64,000 nucleotides of DNA from Arthrobacter_J sp038199985 (GTDB lineage Bacteria > Actinomycetota > Actinomycetes > Actinomycetales > Micrococcaceae): the NCBI GenBank assembly GCA_038199985.1, contig JBBPYK010000131.1, positions 7,943 to 71,942 of the forward strand, given 5' to 3'. The notes under the pieces were generated by a model. That model worked only from the letters and a program-made list of their open reading frames with translations, searched no databases and was not told the DNA's origin. Below, piece by piece: positions 31,699 through 41,077 of this stretch; the stretch's first letter is position 1; each line of letters begins with the position of its first letter. The translations under genes and the position numbers were made by a program.

Positions 31699-33408
31699 TC
31701 ACCGAAGTTCGATTTTGTTGAAGACTTCATGGAGAACCGGGCTGACGGGATAGGACTGCACATGGTCCGACACCGCCAGAGCTGAAATGGGGAAGGCAAG
31801 TGGAACGGCAGGGATGACGCTGGCCACCTGAGCATTGATGTCCTGGTAGGCAATCTGCCGTTCCTCTCCATCCTGGAGTGTCCTGGCCCTGTCTATTTTG
31901 CTGAATAACTGGCTGTCACTGAACCCGAATTCCTCGCTGTAGGAACCGAAGAGCGGGCCCACAAAATTGTCCGAATCCTGGTAGCTTCCGTTCCATCCCA
32001 ACAGATGAATGGCGCGGTCACCCGATTCCTGCACCCTGGCCAGGTAGCCGTCGGACCAGTCGATGGGGACGGGCTGGATATTGAGTCCGACAGCCGTTAG
32101 CTGGCGGCTCAGCTCAGCATAGATCTTTTCCGGGGCGGGAAGATACGGTCGGGCGACGTTGCGTGGGTAGTAGAACGGCAGCGGTTCGCCCTTGTAACCC
32201 GCTTCCGCAAGGAGTCTTCGCGCTTTTTCTGGATCGTGATTGTATGTGGAAAGGCCTTCATCCTCGATCCCCAGCTTGGGCGGAATAAAGGTGGAAGCAG
32301 TCTTCGTCCCGTTGAGGAACGCCTCGTTGCGTACAGCGTCTTTGTCAATGGCGTGGGCTATTGCTTGGCGCATCTTTTTGTCTTCCAGGCCCGGGAATTT
32401 CTGGTTCATCCCTAGGTACAGCACCGAATATGGATCGCGCTGCAGTATTTGTTTGCCACTGCGGGCGAGCTCGGCAACGTTGGAGACGCTGATCATGTCG
32501 TAGCCGTCGATGATCCCATCCTGCAGGGCCCGAAGTCGAGCATCTGGATCGCGGATGGTGCGGAAAACTATGTGCCGCACGTCGCCTTGCTCGCCCCAAT
32601 AGTCCGGGTAGGCATCGAGGATGACTTTGTCATCCTTCCAGCTCGTAAAGGTGTAGGGACCTGTGCCCACGGGCTGCTGCGCGTAGCGGGAGATTTTGCT
32701 GCCTTGAAGCTTGAAGACGGGCTTGTCAGCTGAAAGTTTCGTGAGTGCTTTGGGTGAGGCAATCGCGAATCCTGGCATCGACAGGGCAGGGATGAAGCCT
32801 GCGAACCGGTGATTGAGGTCTATCCGTACCGTGTAGTCGGAATCGGCGGTGCACCTCTTGTAGTTGCTGATTTCAGGGGTGTCCGCAAAACCGCCGAAGA
32901 CCGTTTTAAACGGAGTTGCCGAGGACGTTCTGCGAGCCTCCTCCGGTAGGTTGTACCAGCGGTCAAAGTTTGCGCAGACTGCAGCAGCGTTGAATGCCGT
33001 CCCGTCATGGAAGGTGACGCCTTCCCGTAGCTTGAACGAGTAGGCGCGTCCATCGTTGAGTTCCGTCCAGCTCTTGGCGAGTAGAGGGGCGGGGGCGGAG
33101 GTCATGGGGTCTACGCCCACCAAGCCTTGCATGACCTGAAGGGTGATGCGGTAAGTTTCGGCGTCTGCCACTAAAGCCGGATCGAGGCCGGCCGGGGCTG
33201 CAACAGTACCGAAAATGAAGTTACCTTCAGTGGAGGCAGCGGACGACGTCGTGCCTGGGGCTGAAGTGGGTTGCACAGGAGGAGTAGCTCCGGTGCACGC
33301 TGTCATGAGGAGTGCGGACGCCGCGGCTGCTATCCGGAGGCTCAGAGACCATGCTCGGGGTCTGTGTTCGGAGGTTACCCGGCCGGGACCTGTTGGGTGT
33401 GCTCGCAC
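31699..33408 (-). CDS. ABC-type peptide/nickel-binding lipoprotein (family 5), orphan
   Basis: A 569-residue extracytoplasmic solute-binding protein. A basic N-terminus and hydrophobic segment end in the lipobox LLMTAC with C38 as lipid anchor. DppA/OppA family features: GLDPALVADAETYRI, LREGVTFHDGTAFNA, QPVGTGPYTF, MRQAIAHAIDK. The GTG start follows GAGGAG. No permease or ATPase genes lie nearby, so it must share a transporter encoded elsewhere or act as a receptor. Ligand probably an oligopeptide, but not determinable. Confidence 0.92.
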   Translation of the reverse strand: MRAHPTGPGRVTSEHRPRAWSLSLRIAAAASALLMTACTGATPPVQPTSAPGTTSSAASTEGNFIFGTVAAPAGLDPALVADAETYRITLQVMQGLVGVDPMTSAPAPLLAKSWTELNDGRAYSFKLREGVTFHDGTAFNAAAVCANFDRWYNLPEEARRTSSATPFKTVFGGFADTPEISNYKRCTADSDYTVRIDLNHRFAGFIPALSMPGFAIASPKALTKLSADKPVFKLQGSKISRYAQQPVGTGPYTFTSWKDDKVILDAYPDYWGEQGDVRHIVFRTIRDPDARLRALQDGIIDGYDMISVSNVAELARSGKQILQRDPYSVLYLGMNQKFPGLEDKKMRQAIAHAIDKDAVRNEAFLNGTKTASTFIPPKLGIEDEGLSTYNHDPEKARRLLAEAGYKGEPLPFYYPRNVARPYLPAPEKIYAELSRQLTAVGLNIQPVPIDWSDGYLARVQESGDRAIHLLGWNGSYQDSDNFVGPLFGSYSEEFGFSDSQLFSKIDRARTLQDGEERQIAYQDINAQVASVIPAVPLAFPISALAVSDHVQSYPVSPVLHEVFNKIELR

Positions 33409-33511
33409 TTGACTCCTCGGGCATGGCCGCAGCAGAACTGGTGGATGGAAGAGGCCAGTCTAATCGAGAAACATTCGCGTTCCCTGTGTGTGGAAACCAT
33501 CGGGGTAAGTA

Positions 33512-33546
33512 AAGAGCGGGTACCCGTTAGCCGGGTACCCGCTCTT
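33512..33546. terminator. Rho-independent terminator, fasciclin gene
   Basis: 15-bp perfect arms AAGAGCGGGTACCCG (33512-33526) and CGGGTACCCGCTCTT (33532-33546) with a 5-nt loop, 38 bp beyond the fasciclin stop on the minus strand. Flanking T/A bases are modest on both sides, so it may act in both directions. Confidence 0.75.
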
Positions 33547-33583
33547 CCATGCCTGATCCCTAGTAGAGGGAGGAATCAGGTGG

Positions 33584-34264
33584 TTACTTTGCTGCTGGCG
33601 GCATCAGGACCGAATCGATCATGTAAACCGTTGCGTTAGCAGTCTGAACTCCGCCACAGACGAGGCCGGCGTCAGAGGAACCGACAGTGATCTTGTCACC
33701 CTCGCCCTTGACAGTTACTTCTTCACCGTTGACCGTCGTGTGGGTTCCGGCGATCTCATCGGGGGAGATCTGGCCCTCGATGACGTGGTAGGTCAGGATG
33801 CCGGAGAGCAGGTCAGCGTCGGTGGTTAGTTTTTCCATGGTGGCGTCGTCGATCTTCTTGAACGCATCATCCGTGGGAGCAAAAACCGTGAATTCGCCGC
33901 CGTTGAGGGTGTCAACCAGATCCACATCCGGGTTGACCTCGCCGGAAACGGCTGCAGTCAGGGTCGTCAGGACCGGGTTGTTCGAAGCTGCCGTGGCTAC
34001 GGGATCCATGGCCATGCCGGATACGGAACCGTCGCCCTCGGGAACCTGTGCTGCATAGTCGGCGCAGCCCGGTCCAACCAAGTTGGCTGCGGGATCAGCC
34101 ATATCCGATGAATCCGAGTCCGGTGACTCGCTGGCCATCTCGGTGTTCATGGGCGACTCAGCGGACATATCTTCTGAGTCCGTGCCACTGCTGCATGCTG
34201 AGAGGCCGAACATGGCGACTGCTGCTACGCCAAGGATGCTGAGGCTCTTGCGTTTCGTATTCAT
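33584..34264 (-). CDS. Fasciclin-domain lipoprotein (MPT70/MPT83-like)
   Basis: A 226-residue secreted lipoprotein. The signal sequence ends at lipobox GLSAC (C24), followed by an acidic Ser/Glu/Asp/Met linker (25-60) and one FAS1 domain (about 85-226) with NPVLTTLTAAVSG, FTVFAPTDDAFKKI, LLSGILTYHVIEGQ and VYMIDSVLMPP. Single-FAS1 proteins of actinobacteria are surface adhesion or unknown-function proteins. The start ATG 34264 follows GGAGA. The upstream frame to 34342 is not translated in my view. Monocistronic, with a strong terminator. Confidence 0.93.
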   Translation of the reverse strand: MNTKRKSLSILGVAAVAMFGLSACSSGTDSEDMSAESPMNTEMASESPDSDSSDMADPAANLVGPGCADYAAQVPEGDGSVSGMAMDPVATAASNNPVLTTLTAAVSGEVNPDVDLVDTLNGGEFTVFAPTDDAFKKIDDATMEKLTTDADLLSGILTYHVIEGQISPDEIAGTHTTVNGEEVTVKGEGDKITVGSSDAGLVCGGVQTANATVYMIDSVLMPPAAK

Positions 34265-34418
34265 GAGGTTCTCCTGATGATTAGTCTGCAGCACCGGGCG
34301 GTGACTGTCTGGATCTTTCAACCTCCTGTGCGGAGGCTTCATGGACTATTCGCACGGAATAACCAGGAGGATGGGTGGGATCGCAAAACTTTTTTCAGGG
34401 GAGGGGCGGGCAGCAAAA

Positions 34419-34447
34419 AGCCGCCCCGGTGAAAAACCGGGGCGGCT
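34419..34447 (-). terminator. Terminator of tRNA-Leu
   Basis: 12-bp GC-rich arms AGCCGCCCCGGT (34419-34430) and ACCGGGGCGGCT (34436-34447) with a 5-nt loop, followed on the minus strand by TTTTTG. It lies 26 bp past the tRNA-Leu 3' end. Confidence 0.85.
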
Positions 34448-34473
34448 AAGGGTGTTGCTAGACGCACATTTTG

Positions 34474-34555
<82 letters not shown>

Positions 34556-34590
34556 GTAGTCCATAAGGACCGTAACCAGTCTACCGGAAG

Positions 34591-35070
34591 TCAGTCCAGA
34601 CTCAGATTCCGACGCAGCTTCGCCACATGGCCAGTCGCCTTGACGTTGTACTGCGCGAGGAGAACTGCACCATCTGCATCAACGACGATCGTCGAACGAA
34701 TCAGGCCTTCGTAAACGCGTCCATAGTTCTTTTTCTCACCCCAGGCGCCAAAAGATTCCGCAACTGTATGGTCCGGGTCAGCTAAGAGTGGGAAGCCTAG
34801 ACCCTCCTTTTCGGCGAAGCTGGCCAGCTTGGGCTGTGCGTCGGGAGAAATGCCCAGTACCTGATAGCCGTGGCCTAATAGGGACTCGAGGTTGTCCTGG
34901 AAATCGCAAGCCTGCTTGGTGCAGCCAGGGGTGCCGGCTGCCGGGTAGAAACAGACGACGACGCATTGTCCCCTATAGTCGGAGAGGCTCACATCCTTGC
35001 CGTCGGCACCCGTGAGAGTAAAATCTGGTGCTGGATTACCAACGGATAGTCTTTGGTCAACTGCGTCCAT
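34591..35070 (-). CDS. bcp: Thiol peroxidase of the BCP/PrxQ family
   Basis: A 159-residue thioredoxin-fold peroxiredoxin reducing hydroperoxides. Peroxidatic C50 and resolving C55 lie in AAGTPGCTKQACDF, the five-residue spacing of Bcp. APDFTLTGADGKDVSLSDYRGQ and GAWGEKKNYGRVYEGLIRST complete the signature. It diverges from a MarR regulator at 35225 across 154 bp, which may control it, although no operator was recognised. Confidence 0.95.
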   Translation of the reverse strand: MDAVDQRLSVGNPAPDFTLTGADGKDVSLSDYRGQCVVVCFYPAAGTPGCTKQACDFQDNLESLLGHGYQVLGISPDAQPKLASFAEKEGLGFPLLADPDHTVAESFGAWGEKKNYGRVYEGLIRSTIVVDADGAVLLAQYNVKATGHVAKLRRNLSLD

Positions 35071-35224
35071 GAGTGCTCCTCAGCTCTGTTGCTATTCGGC
35101 AAAGAATGTGACTTTTACAATGAATCGGAAGGCTTACCACGCTATCAGCGTTATGATTTGAGGCGAGGTTCGGGAGTCGGCCCGGATGAGCCGGACTGGC
35201 AGTTATGTGTAAGGGGATTTTGTA

Positions 35225-35752
35225 GTGCCAAACATGGATCAATGGCCCACAGGGCGTCTACTGTCCACAGCGGCGCGTCTGGTAGAGCATGCGTGGAATG
35301 AACGATTGTCGTCCATCGGTGTCACACATGCGGGTGTCATTGGCCTTGGAGTCCTCGATGACGAGGGCCCTATGACTCAGGCACGTCTTGCACAGATCGT
35401 GCATGTTCAGGCGCAGACTATGGGCAAAACTCTGGCGCGGTTGGAAAATCACGGTCACGTATCCCGCGTTCGGAATGATCTGGATCGTCGAAGCCACATG
35501 GTGTCAATCACTGCTGCGGGCAAGGACGCCTTGACCTGCGCACACGACGTCGAGACAACAATCGTCGAGGGAGATGAACTGTTGTCGGAAGAACTGCGAT
35601 CTCATCTTTTCAGTGTTATCCGTGGGCTCGCAGGTAAGCAGAGCGTCAAGGACGTCGTGGAGACCACTGGCGAATCGGCCGTCGCAGACATCATCGCGGT
35701 GCGGCCCGACGAGTCAGAAGCAGATCTACTTCCGGTTGCTGTCGGAGAATAG
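35225..35752 (+). CDS. MarR-family regulator
   Basis: A 175-residue winged-helix protein. Helix-turn-helix PMTQARLAQIVHVQAQTMGKTLARLENHG and wing RNDLDRRSHMVSITAAG with the DRR motif typical of MarR. A C-terminal ~35-residue tail is acidic. Start GTG 35225 (AAGGGG at 8 bp). ATG 35234 is the alternative. It diverges from bcp, suggesting an oxidative or xenobiotic response role, which is inference. A strong terminator follows. Confidence 0.9.
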   Translation: MPNMDQWPTGRLLSTAARLVEHAWNERLSSIGVTHAGVIGLGVLDDEGPMTQARLAQIVHVQAQTMGKTLARLENHGHVSRVRNDLDRRSHMVSITAAGKDALTCAHDVETTIVEGDELLSEELRSHLFSVIRGLAGKQSVKDVVETTGESAVADIIAVRPDESEADLLPVAVGE

Positions 35753-35780
35753 CTAGCATTAGTAATAGCTAGGGACAAGA

Positions 35781-35817
35781 AAGCTCCGGTTGACCGTTGG
35801 TCAACCGGAGCTTTTCT
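35781..35817. terminator. Bidirectional terminator between MarR gene and tRNA-Lys
   Basis: 15-bp perfect arms AAGCTCCGGTTGACC (35781-35795) and GGTCAACCGGAGCTT (35799-35813) closed by a 3-nt loop, with TTTTC on the plus side and TTTCTTG on the minus side. It ends the MarR transcript (+) and the tRNA-Lys transcript (-). Confidence 0.9.
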
Positions 35818-35818
35818 T

Positions 35819-35894
35819 TGGTGCACCCCTCGGGACTCGAACCCGAAACCCATTGATTAAGAGTCAATTGCTCTGCCAGTTGAGCTAGGGGTGC
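35819..35894 (-). tRNA. tRNA-Lys (anticodon CTT), CCA encoded
   Basis: The reverse strand reads GCACCCCTAGCTCAACTGG and folds as a standard 73-nt tRNA (35822-35894): acceptor GCACCCC/GGGGTGC with discriminator A, anticodon stem ATTGA/TCAAT with loop CTCTTAA (anticodon CTT), T arm GGGTTCGAGTCCC. The 3' CCA is encoded at 35819-35821, unlike tRNA-Leu above. Confidence 0.95.
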
Positions 35895-36012
35895 GTTCTG
35901 CGTTGCGCTGAAAGCCGCCGTTTCCGGCTGAATCAGTCACTCGCAACGACATGAAACATTACCAGCAAGATTCGCGAAACGAAAAATCGAGCTGCGAGTT
36001 CTGCGACACTCC

Positions 36013-36519
36013 CTATTTGGTGTCCTGCCGGTGCGTGGACTCGTCTGTGTGCTCGTCGCTAGGTCGTGACACGACGGTTTCAGATTCGTCTATGTCCCAG
36101 TCTCCGGCCCCATTTCTGGTCACCGGGTCAACCCCGGACTCCTGATGGTCTACTGGGGTTCCTGCAGCGAGGCGTTCCTCGATCAACGGCTCGTTGGGGT
36201 TGACCGGCTCATGGTCGACGCGGCTAGATCCCGATGTATGTGGCCGTTCCGTGTCATCTGTTCTGCGTCTGGCAGCAGCTTCGTCGCGAGCCATGGCTGC
36301 CTTGCCGCCAAGGCCTGGCCCTGCACTGGGCGTCGAAGCGTCGTGGTTACTGAACGTTGCGGGGGCTTGCTGACCGACGTCGGAAAAGCCGTGCTGAAGT
36401 GTCGCGGGAGCATGGTCCAGAGAATCAGGACTGTTGGGGCGGTTGGAATCCCGGTTCAACAGCCACCACACGACGGCGACTATGGCAACAACAACGATGA
36501 ATCCGATGACCCACTCCAT
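36013..36519 (-). CDS. Single-pass membrane protein with long hydrophilic tail, unknown
   Basis: 168 residues. One N-terminal transmembrane helix (about 2-21, WVIGFIVVVAIVAVVWWLL) is followed by ~145 residues of polar, probably disordered sequence rich in Asp, Glu, Ser, Pro and His. ATG 36519 is preceded by AAGGAGATTGTC, so the frame's earlier ATG (36534) is unlikely. No domain recognised. The topology suggests a membrane-anchored cytoplasmic tail. It diverges from the dehydrogenase at 36614. Confidence 0.75.
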   Translation of the reverse strand: MEWVIGFIVVVAIVAVVWWLLNRDSNRPNSPDSLDHAPATLQHGFSDVGQQAPATFSNHDASTPSAGPGLGGKAAMARDEAAARRRTDDTERPHTSGSSRVDHEPVNPNEPLIEERLAAGTPVDHQESGVDPVTRNGAGDWDIDESETVVSRPSDEHTDESTHRQDTK

Positions 36520-36613
36520 GACAATCTCCTTCATCCGTGCGGTATCTTTTCCGCGTTGCTCCTGACGTTACGACGTGGCACGTGCAGTGTCCATAGACTG
36601 TAGCCTGTGGGGT

Positions 36614-37573
36614 ATGGCCCCAGAGCGCATTGTGCATACCCTTACCGTTCCCACGCCAGAATTGTTGGAGGCACTGAGTCCCCACTCCGGTCATGTTCGG
36701 CTCAGTTTGTGGGACCTGGAGTCAGCTCCGGTGGGATTGAGTTACGGGGAGATCGACGGCGTCGTGCTTCCGTATGCCAACGGGGCAGACTCCGCTCCGG
36801 CCCTCTCTCAGATCGAGGCATTGAAGTTCGTGCAGACGCAGTCCACTGGATACGAAGGACTGCCGGAGATCATCGGTTCAGCAGTTGGCTTGGCGAGCGC
36901 CGCTGGTGTCCATGCGGCTGCGACCGCTGAACTTGCCCTCGGGCTGGTGCTGGCCTCCCAACGTGGCATCGCTGATGCCGTGCGCGATCAGGGACGAGCG
37001 GAGTGGAGCCACCGGCGCTATCCAGGGCTTGCGGACAAACGTGTGCTGCTGATCGGTGTGGGCGGTATTGGGCGCGAGATAGCCCGTCGTCTCGATCCAT
37101 TCGAGGTGGAGCTCACCAGAGTGGGCAGCAAAGCCAGGAACGACGACGACGGCATGGTTCACGGGCCCGATGAGCTGGTAAAACTGGCCGAACACGCGGA
37201 TGTGCTCATCATCATCACGCCTCTGACAGAGGCCACCCGAAAGTTAATCAGCGCAGAGGTTCTCAGTGCTTTGCCTGACGACGCGCTGGTCGTGAACGTT
37301 GCTCGCGGTGGCGTTGTTGATTCGGAGGCGCTGACTCGCGAAGTCGTTGCGGGCCGATTGCGTGCGGCGCTCGATGTGTTTGATCCGGAACCGTTGCCAG
37401 CGGGCCATCCGCTGTGGAGCGCCGACGGCGCCATTATCACGCCACATACCGGCGGTAACACGGAGGCCTTTGACCCGCGGATTCGTGCACTGCTTCGCAG
37501 GCAGCTTGAGGCACTCAACAATGGCTGCTGCCCGGAGAACCTCGTTCAATCAGGCCCATTTTCCACGTTGTGA
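36614..37573 (+). CDS. D-isomer-specific 2-hydroxyacid dehydrogenase
   Basis: A 319-residue NAD(P)-dependent dehydrogenase. Rossmann motif LLIGVGGIGREIARRL, catalytic Arg in NVARGGVVDSEAL, Glu in FDPEPLPAGHPLW and His in ITPHTGG match the D-2-hydroxyacid dehydrogenase family (glyoxylate/hydroxypyruvate reductase-like). ATG 36614 is the start used here. An in-frame ATG at 36575 would add 13 residues. Substrate not assignable. It converges with a small hypothetical gene at 37603. Confidence 0.88.
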   Translation: MAPERIVHTLTVPTPELLEALSPHSGHVRLSLWDLESAPVGLSYGEIDGVVLPYANGADSAPALSQIEALKFVQTQSTGYEGLPEIIGSAVGLASAAGVHAAATAELALGLVLASQRGIADAVRDQGRAEWSHRRYPGLADKRVLLIGVGGIGREIARRLDPFEVELTRVGSKARNDDDGMVHGPDELVKLAEHADVLIIITPLTEATRKLISAEVLSALPDDALVVNVARGGVVDSEALTREVVAGRLRAALDVFDPEPLPAGHPLWSADGAIITPHTGGNTEAFDPRIRALLRRQLEALNNGCCPENLVQSGPFSTL

Positions 37574-37602
37574 TGGGGACTAGCGACGCAGTTAGCTTGG
37601 TC

Positions 37603-38064
37603 TCAGTCCACGGTAACGAATTGCGTCATGAATGCTGTGAAGTCCTCGTAGTCCTCTGACTGAACGAGACTGCGTACCGAATCCAGGAGCGGTAGCTCGA
37701 TGGTTGGTGGCACCTCGAAGTAGAAAACGGCTCCTGTACTGGTGGCCGTTTCGAAGTGATCTGGTGCGAGTTCCACGGCGTGGGCAAGGTTGGTCATGTT
37801 CAATTCCACTGGAGTGCCCGCTGGACTCATATCGCCGGCGTCGAAGGGTGCAATCATGATCTCCAACGGCCGCCAGCGGTACCCCACCACATAGTATTCG
37901 GGCCCAGCCATGTCCCGGTCTGTGTCCGATAGGGGAGACCTGCGAGCACACACGAGGTTGTAGTCGCCATAGTTGGGAATCTGCGAATCAAACACTTGAC
38001 GCAACAGGTTCTTCAGGCGCGCGCTGTCCTGGGGGCCGATCGGGGAGACGCTGGCAGATGTCAT
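37603..38064 (-). CDS. Hypothetical protein
   Basis: 153 residues, soluble, acidic, with alternating strand-like segments (YVVGYRWRPLEIMIAPF, GAVFYFEVPPTIELPL) and no signal or membrane helix. I do not recognise the family. Codon use looks normal. An AGAGG lies 12 bases before the ATG. Isolated between convergent and divergent neighbours. Confidence 0.7.
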   Translation of the reverse strand: MTSASVSPIGPQDSARLKNLLRQVFDSQIPNYGDYNLVCARRSPLSDTDRDMAGPEYYVVGYRWRPLEIMIAPFDAGDMSPAGTPVELNMTNLAHAVELAPDHFETATSTGAVFYFEVPPTIELPLLDSVRSLVQSEDYEDFTAFMTQFVTVD

Positions 38065-38275
38065 GTGGTGCGGGACCTCTTTGGCGGCGCAGGAGCTGTG
38101 GCGTTCGACGGCGCGCCAGCTGCCCGGACCTTGCTACTTGGGTATGTTCCGGAGACTTCAGCCTAGCGGACGCTACCAGAATGATTTTAGGGTCCCCACC
38201 CTTATTGTTACCTCGTTGCCACCATCAACGGGGTCAGAGTCGTGTGGCACCGTGGCCTAACTATAGGATTTCCGA

Positions 38276-39202
38276 ATGGACTTGAAGCGATTGCAGATTC
38301 TCCGAGAGTTAGCGGACCGGGGGACTATTGCTGCCACTGCCATCGCATTGAATGTCACTCCATCGGCCGTGTCTCAGCAGCTCAAGGTACTTCAGGAGGA
38401 GGTGGGCATCGAGCTGGTGGAGCGAACCGGTCGCCGTGTTCGCTTGACTGAGGCAGGCGTGGCGATGGCGGCGGCGTCGGCCGATTTGTCTGCAGCCATG
38501 GAGAGGGTCAAATCTACGGTTGATATATACCGGAGCGGCTGGCAGACAGAGATCCGCGGCGCATTTTTTCCCAGTTCCGCAGAGATGCTCCTGCCAGGGC
38601 TCCTCAGTCGCATAGTCGAGCTCGACGGAGTGCGGGTGGAGGCTGTCCTCGAGGACCCGTCCATGCGCGACTTTCCACCGTTGACTGCGGACTACGATTT
38701 TGTTCTGGCGCACAGTATCGAAGGCGTGGATACGTTCATTCGACCGGGTATCGTCGTCGTGCCGCTGATGCAGGAGCCCTTGGACATTGCCATGCAGGCA
38801 GGGCACCCGCTGACCTCCAAAGATGTCGTGACGCCAGAGGATGTTGTTGACTATCCATGGGTCGGCGTCGCTCCGGGGTTCCCGCTGGATACCGTCTTGT
38901 CACAGATTGAGGTGCGCGCTGGACGGTTGGCCACTCGCATCCAGCAGTACCCGGATCTGAGGGTTATGGAGGCGCTCGTGGCGGCAGGTCATGGGTTGGC
39001 AATGTTGCCGCGCTACACCGCTCGGGGCCATATCTCGGAGAGGTTGGAGCTTCGAGAATTGACCGGAGTACGTGCGCGCCGGTCCATCGCCGTGCTCATG
39101 CGCAAGGACGTTTCAGAGCGGACGTCCGTCCGCCGAGTCGTCGAGATGCTCCAGGCCGAAGCGGACGCGATCGTAACAGGCGCTGGAAAAAGCGTCATAT
39201 GA
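38276..39202 (+). CDS. LysR-family transcriptional regulator
   Basis: A 308-residue LTTR. The N-terminal helix-turn-helix (about 3-62) reads RLQILRELADRGTIAATAIAL, then PSAVSQQLKVLQEEVG and ERTGRRVRLTEAG. The substrate-binding domain (about 92-300) includes VPLMQEPLDIAM and GLAMLPRYTARG. It lies 48 bp upstream of ilvD in the same direction, not divergent as classical IlvY is, so a role in branched-chain synthesis is possible but unproven. Confidence 0.92.
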   Translation: MDLKRLQILRELADRGTIAATAIALNVTPSAVSQQLKVLQEEVGIELVERTGRRVRLTEAGVAMAAASADLSAAMERVKSTVDIYRSGWQTEIRGAFFPSSAEMLLPGLLSRIVELDGVRVEAVLEDPSMRDFPPLTADYDFVLAHSIEGVDTFIRPGIVVVPLMQEPLDIAMQAGHPLTSKDVVTPEDVVDYPWVGVAPGFPLDTVLSQIEVRAGRLATRIQQYPDLRVMEALVAAGHGLAMLPRYTARGHISERLELRELTGVRARRSIAVLMRKDVSERTSVRRVVEMLQAEADAIVTGAGKSVI

Positions 39203-39250
39203 GGGTGGCAATTATCGGGTTCCGGGCTGGGCCGTCCTAGACTTTCAGGC

Positions 39251-40963
39251 ATGAGCGCTGCCCCGAACAAAAAGTCACCGGATATCAAACCTCGTAGCCG
39301 AATTGTCACGGACGGGATTCACGCGGCTCCGGCACGCGGGATGCTGCGTGCCGTTGGGATGGGCGACGACGATTTTGCGAAGCCCCAGATTGGTGTTGCG
39401 AGCTCATGGAATGAGATCACTCCGTGCAACCTCTCACTGAACAGGCTTGCTCAGGGTGCCAAAGAGGGCGTTCACGCCGGTGGCGGATTTCCCATGCAGT
39501 TCGGCACCATCTCGGTATCTGACGGTATCTCTATGGGACACGAGGGTATGCACTTCTCCTTGGTCTCCCGCGAGGTCATCGCGGACTCAGTGGAAACAGT
39601 GATGCAGGCAGAGCGCATCGACGGGTCCGTGCTGCTTGCCGGCTGCGACAAGTCCCTTCCGGGCATGTTGATGGCTGCTGCGCGCCTGGATCTTGCGAGC
39701 GTTTTTCTCTATGCGGGATCGATCATGCCGGGATGGGTGAAGCTGGAGGACGGCACAGAGAAGGACGTTACGCTGATCGACGCGTTCGAAGCCGTTGGGG
39801 CATGTGCGGCTGGACGGATGTCCATCGAAGATCTTGATCGCATTGAACGAGCCATCTGCCCTGGAGAGGGCGCCTGTGGCGGCATGTATACGGCCAACAC
39901 CATGGCGTGTATCGGTGAGGCGCTCGGGATGTCGCTGCCAGGTTCGGCTGCCCCTCCCAGTGCGGACCGTCGTCGTGATGCCTTTGCGCACCAGTCCGGT
40001 GAGGCTGTGGTCAATTTGTTGCGGTTGGGCATAACGTCCCGCGACATCATGACCATGAAGGCTTTTGAGAACGCCATAGCCGTGACTATGGCGTTCGGGG
40101 GTTCCTCCAACGCTGTACTGCACCTGCTGGCGATCGCCCGGGAAGCTGAAGTGGACCTCACCCTTGATGACTTCAACCGCATCGGCGAGAAGATCCCGCA
40201 TCTGGGCGACCTGAAGCCCTTTGGCCGCTACGTGATGAACGACGTCGACAGGATTGGTGGCGTTCCCGTCATCATGCGGGCGTTGCTCGACGCCGGTCTT
40301 CTGCATGGTGACGCGTTGACTGTTACGGGCAAGACTTTGGCGGAAAACCTCGAAGCCATCAATCCTCCGGATCTCGACGGCAAAATTTTGCGGGCCATGG
40401 ATAACCCCATCCACCGCACGGGCGGCTTAACCGTGGTCAAGGGCACCATGGCACCGGACGGCGCCGTCGTGAAGACTGCGGGTTTCGACGCCGAAGTGTT
40501 TGAAGGGACCGCGAGGGTCTTCGAACGCGAGCAGGGTGCATTGACTGCACTGGACGAGGGTGGCATCAAGGCTGGCGACGTCGTCGTCATCCGCTACGAG
40601 GGGCCCAAGGGCGGTCCGGGAATGCGGGAGATGCTGGCCATCACCGGAGCGATCAAGGGCGCAGGATTGGGCAAGGATGTTTTGCTCCTGACCGATGGCC
40701 GGTTCTCGGGAGGTACTACCGGGCTGTGTATTGGGCACGTTGCTCCGGAAGCGTCCGACGGCGGCCCCATCGCTTTTGTGCGGGACGGGGACAAGATCCG
40801 TGTGGATATCCCCAACAAGTCCTTCGATCTGCTGGTTGATGAGGTGGAGCTTGAATCCCGCCGCGTGGGTTGGGAACCAGTGCCGCACATTTACACCAAG
40901 GGTGTGTTGGCCAAGTACGCAAAGCTCGTTCATTCGGCGTCGGAAGGCGCCTATTGCGGGTAG
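39251..40963 (+). CDS. ilvD: Dihydroxy-acid dehydratase
   Basis: A 570-residue IlvD/Edd-family Fe-S dehydratase, converting 2,3-dihydroxy-isovalerate and -methylvalerate to the 2-oxo acids (third common step of valine and isoleucine synthesis). Likely cluster ligands: C59 (EITPCN), C132 (AGCDKSLPG) and C209 (GEGACGGMYTAN). LLTDGRFSGGTTGLCIGHV near the C-terminus is diagnostic. The 570-residue length fits the [2Fe-2S] subtype. It lies upstream of ilvBNC but is separated from it by a promoter and attenuator. Confidence 0.97.
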   Translation: MSAAPNKKSPDIKPRSRIVTDGIHAAPARGMLRAVGMGDDDFAKPQIGVASSWNEITPCNLSLNRLAQGAKEGVHAGGGFPMQFGTISVSDGISMGHEGMHFSLVSREVIADSVETVMQAERIDGSVLLAGCDKSLPGMLMAAARLDLASVFLYAGSIMPGWVKLEDGTEKDVTLIDAFEAVGACAAGRMSIEDLDRIERAICPGEGACGGMYTANTMACIGEALGMSLPGSAAPPSADRRRDAFAHQSGEAVVNLLRLGITSRDIMTMKAFENAIAVTMAFGGSSNAVLHLLAIAREAEVDLTLDDFNRIGEKIPHLGDLKPFGRYVMNDVDRIGGVPVIMRALLDAGLLHGDALTVTGKTLAENLEAINPPDLDGKILRAMDNPIHRTGGLTVVKGTMAPDGAVVKTAGFDAEVFEGTARVFEREQGALTALDEGGIKAGDVVVIRYEGPKGGPGMREMLAITGAIKGAGLGKDVLLLTDGRFSGGTTGLCIGHVAPEASDGGPIAFVRDGDKIRVDIPNKSFDLLVDEVELESRRVGWEPVPHIYTKGVLAKYAKLVHSASEGAYCG

Positions 40964-41077
40964 AACGGTGGGCAGCACAGTGTTCGGTTAGTGTCCACTA
41001 ACTGGACATTGTGTCCACATGGTGAGACAAGGGCGTCTCCGGTTGACTCTCCATGGGGGAGAGTAAAGACTACTTAT

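Noticed and set aside
38065..38275. Possible IlvY-like divergent control of ilvD
   Set aside because: The LysR gene is co-directional with ilvD and diverges from an unrelated hypothetical gene, so the classical arrangement does not apply.
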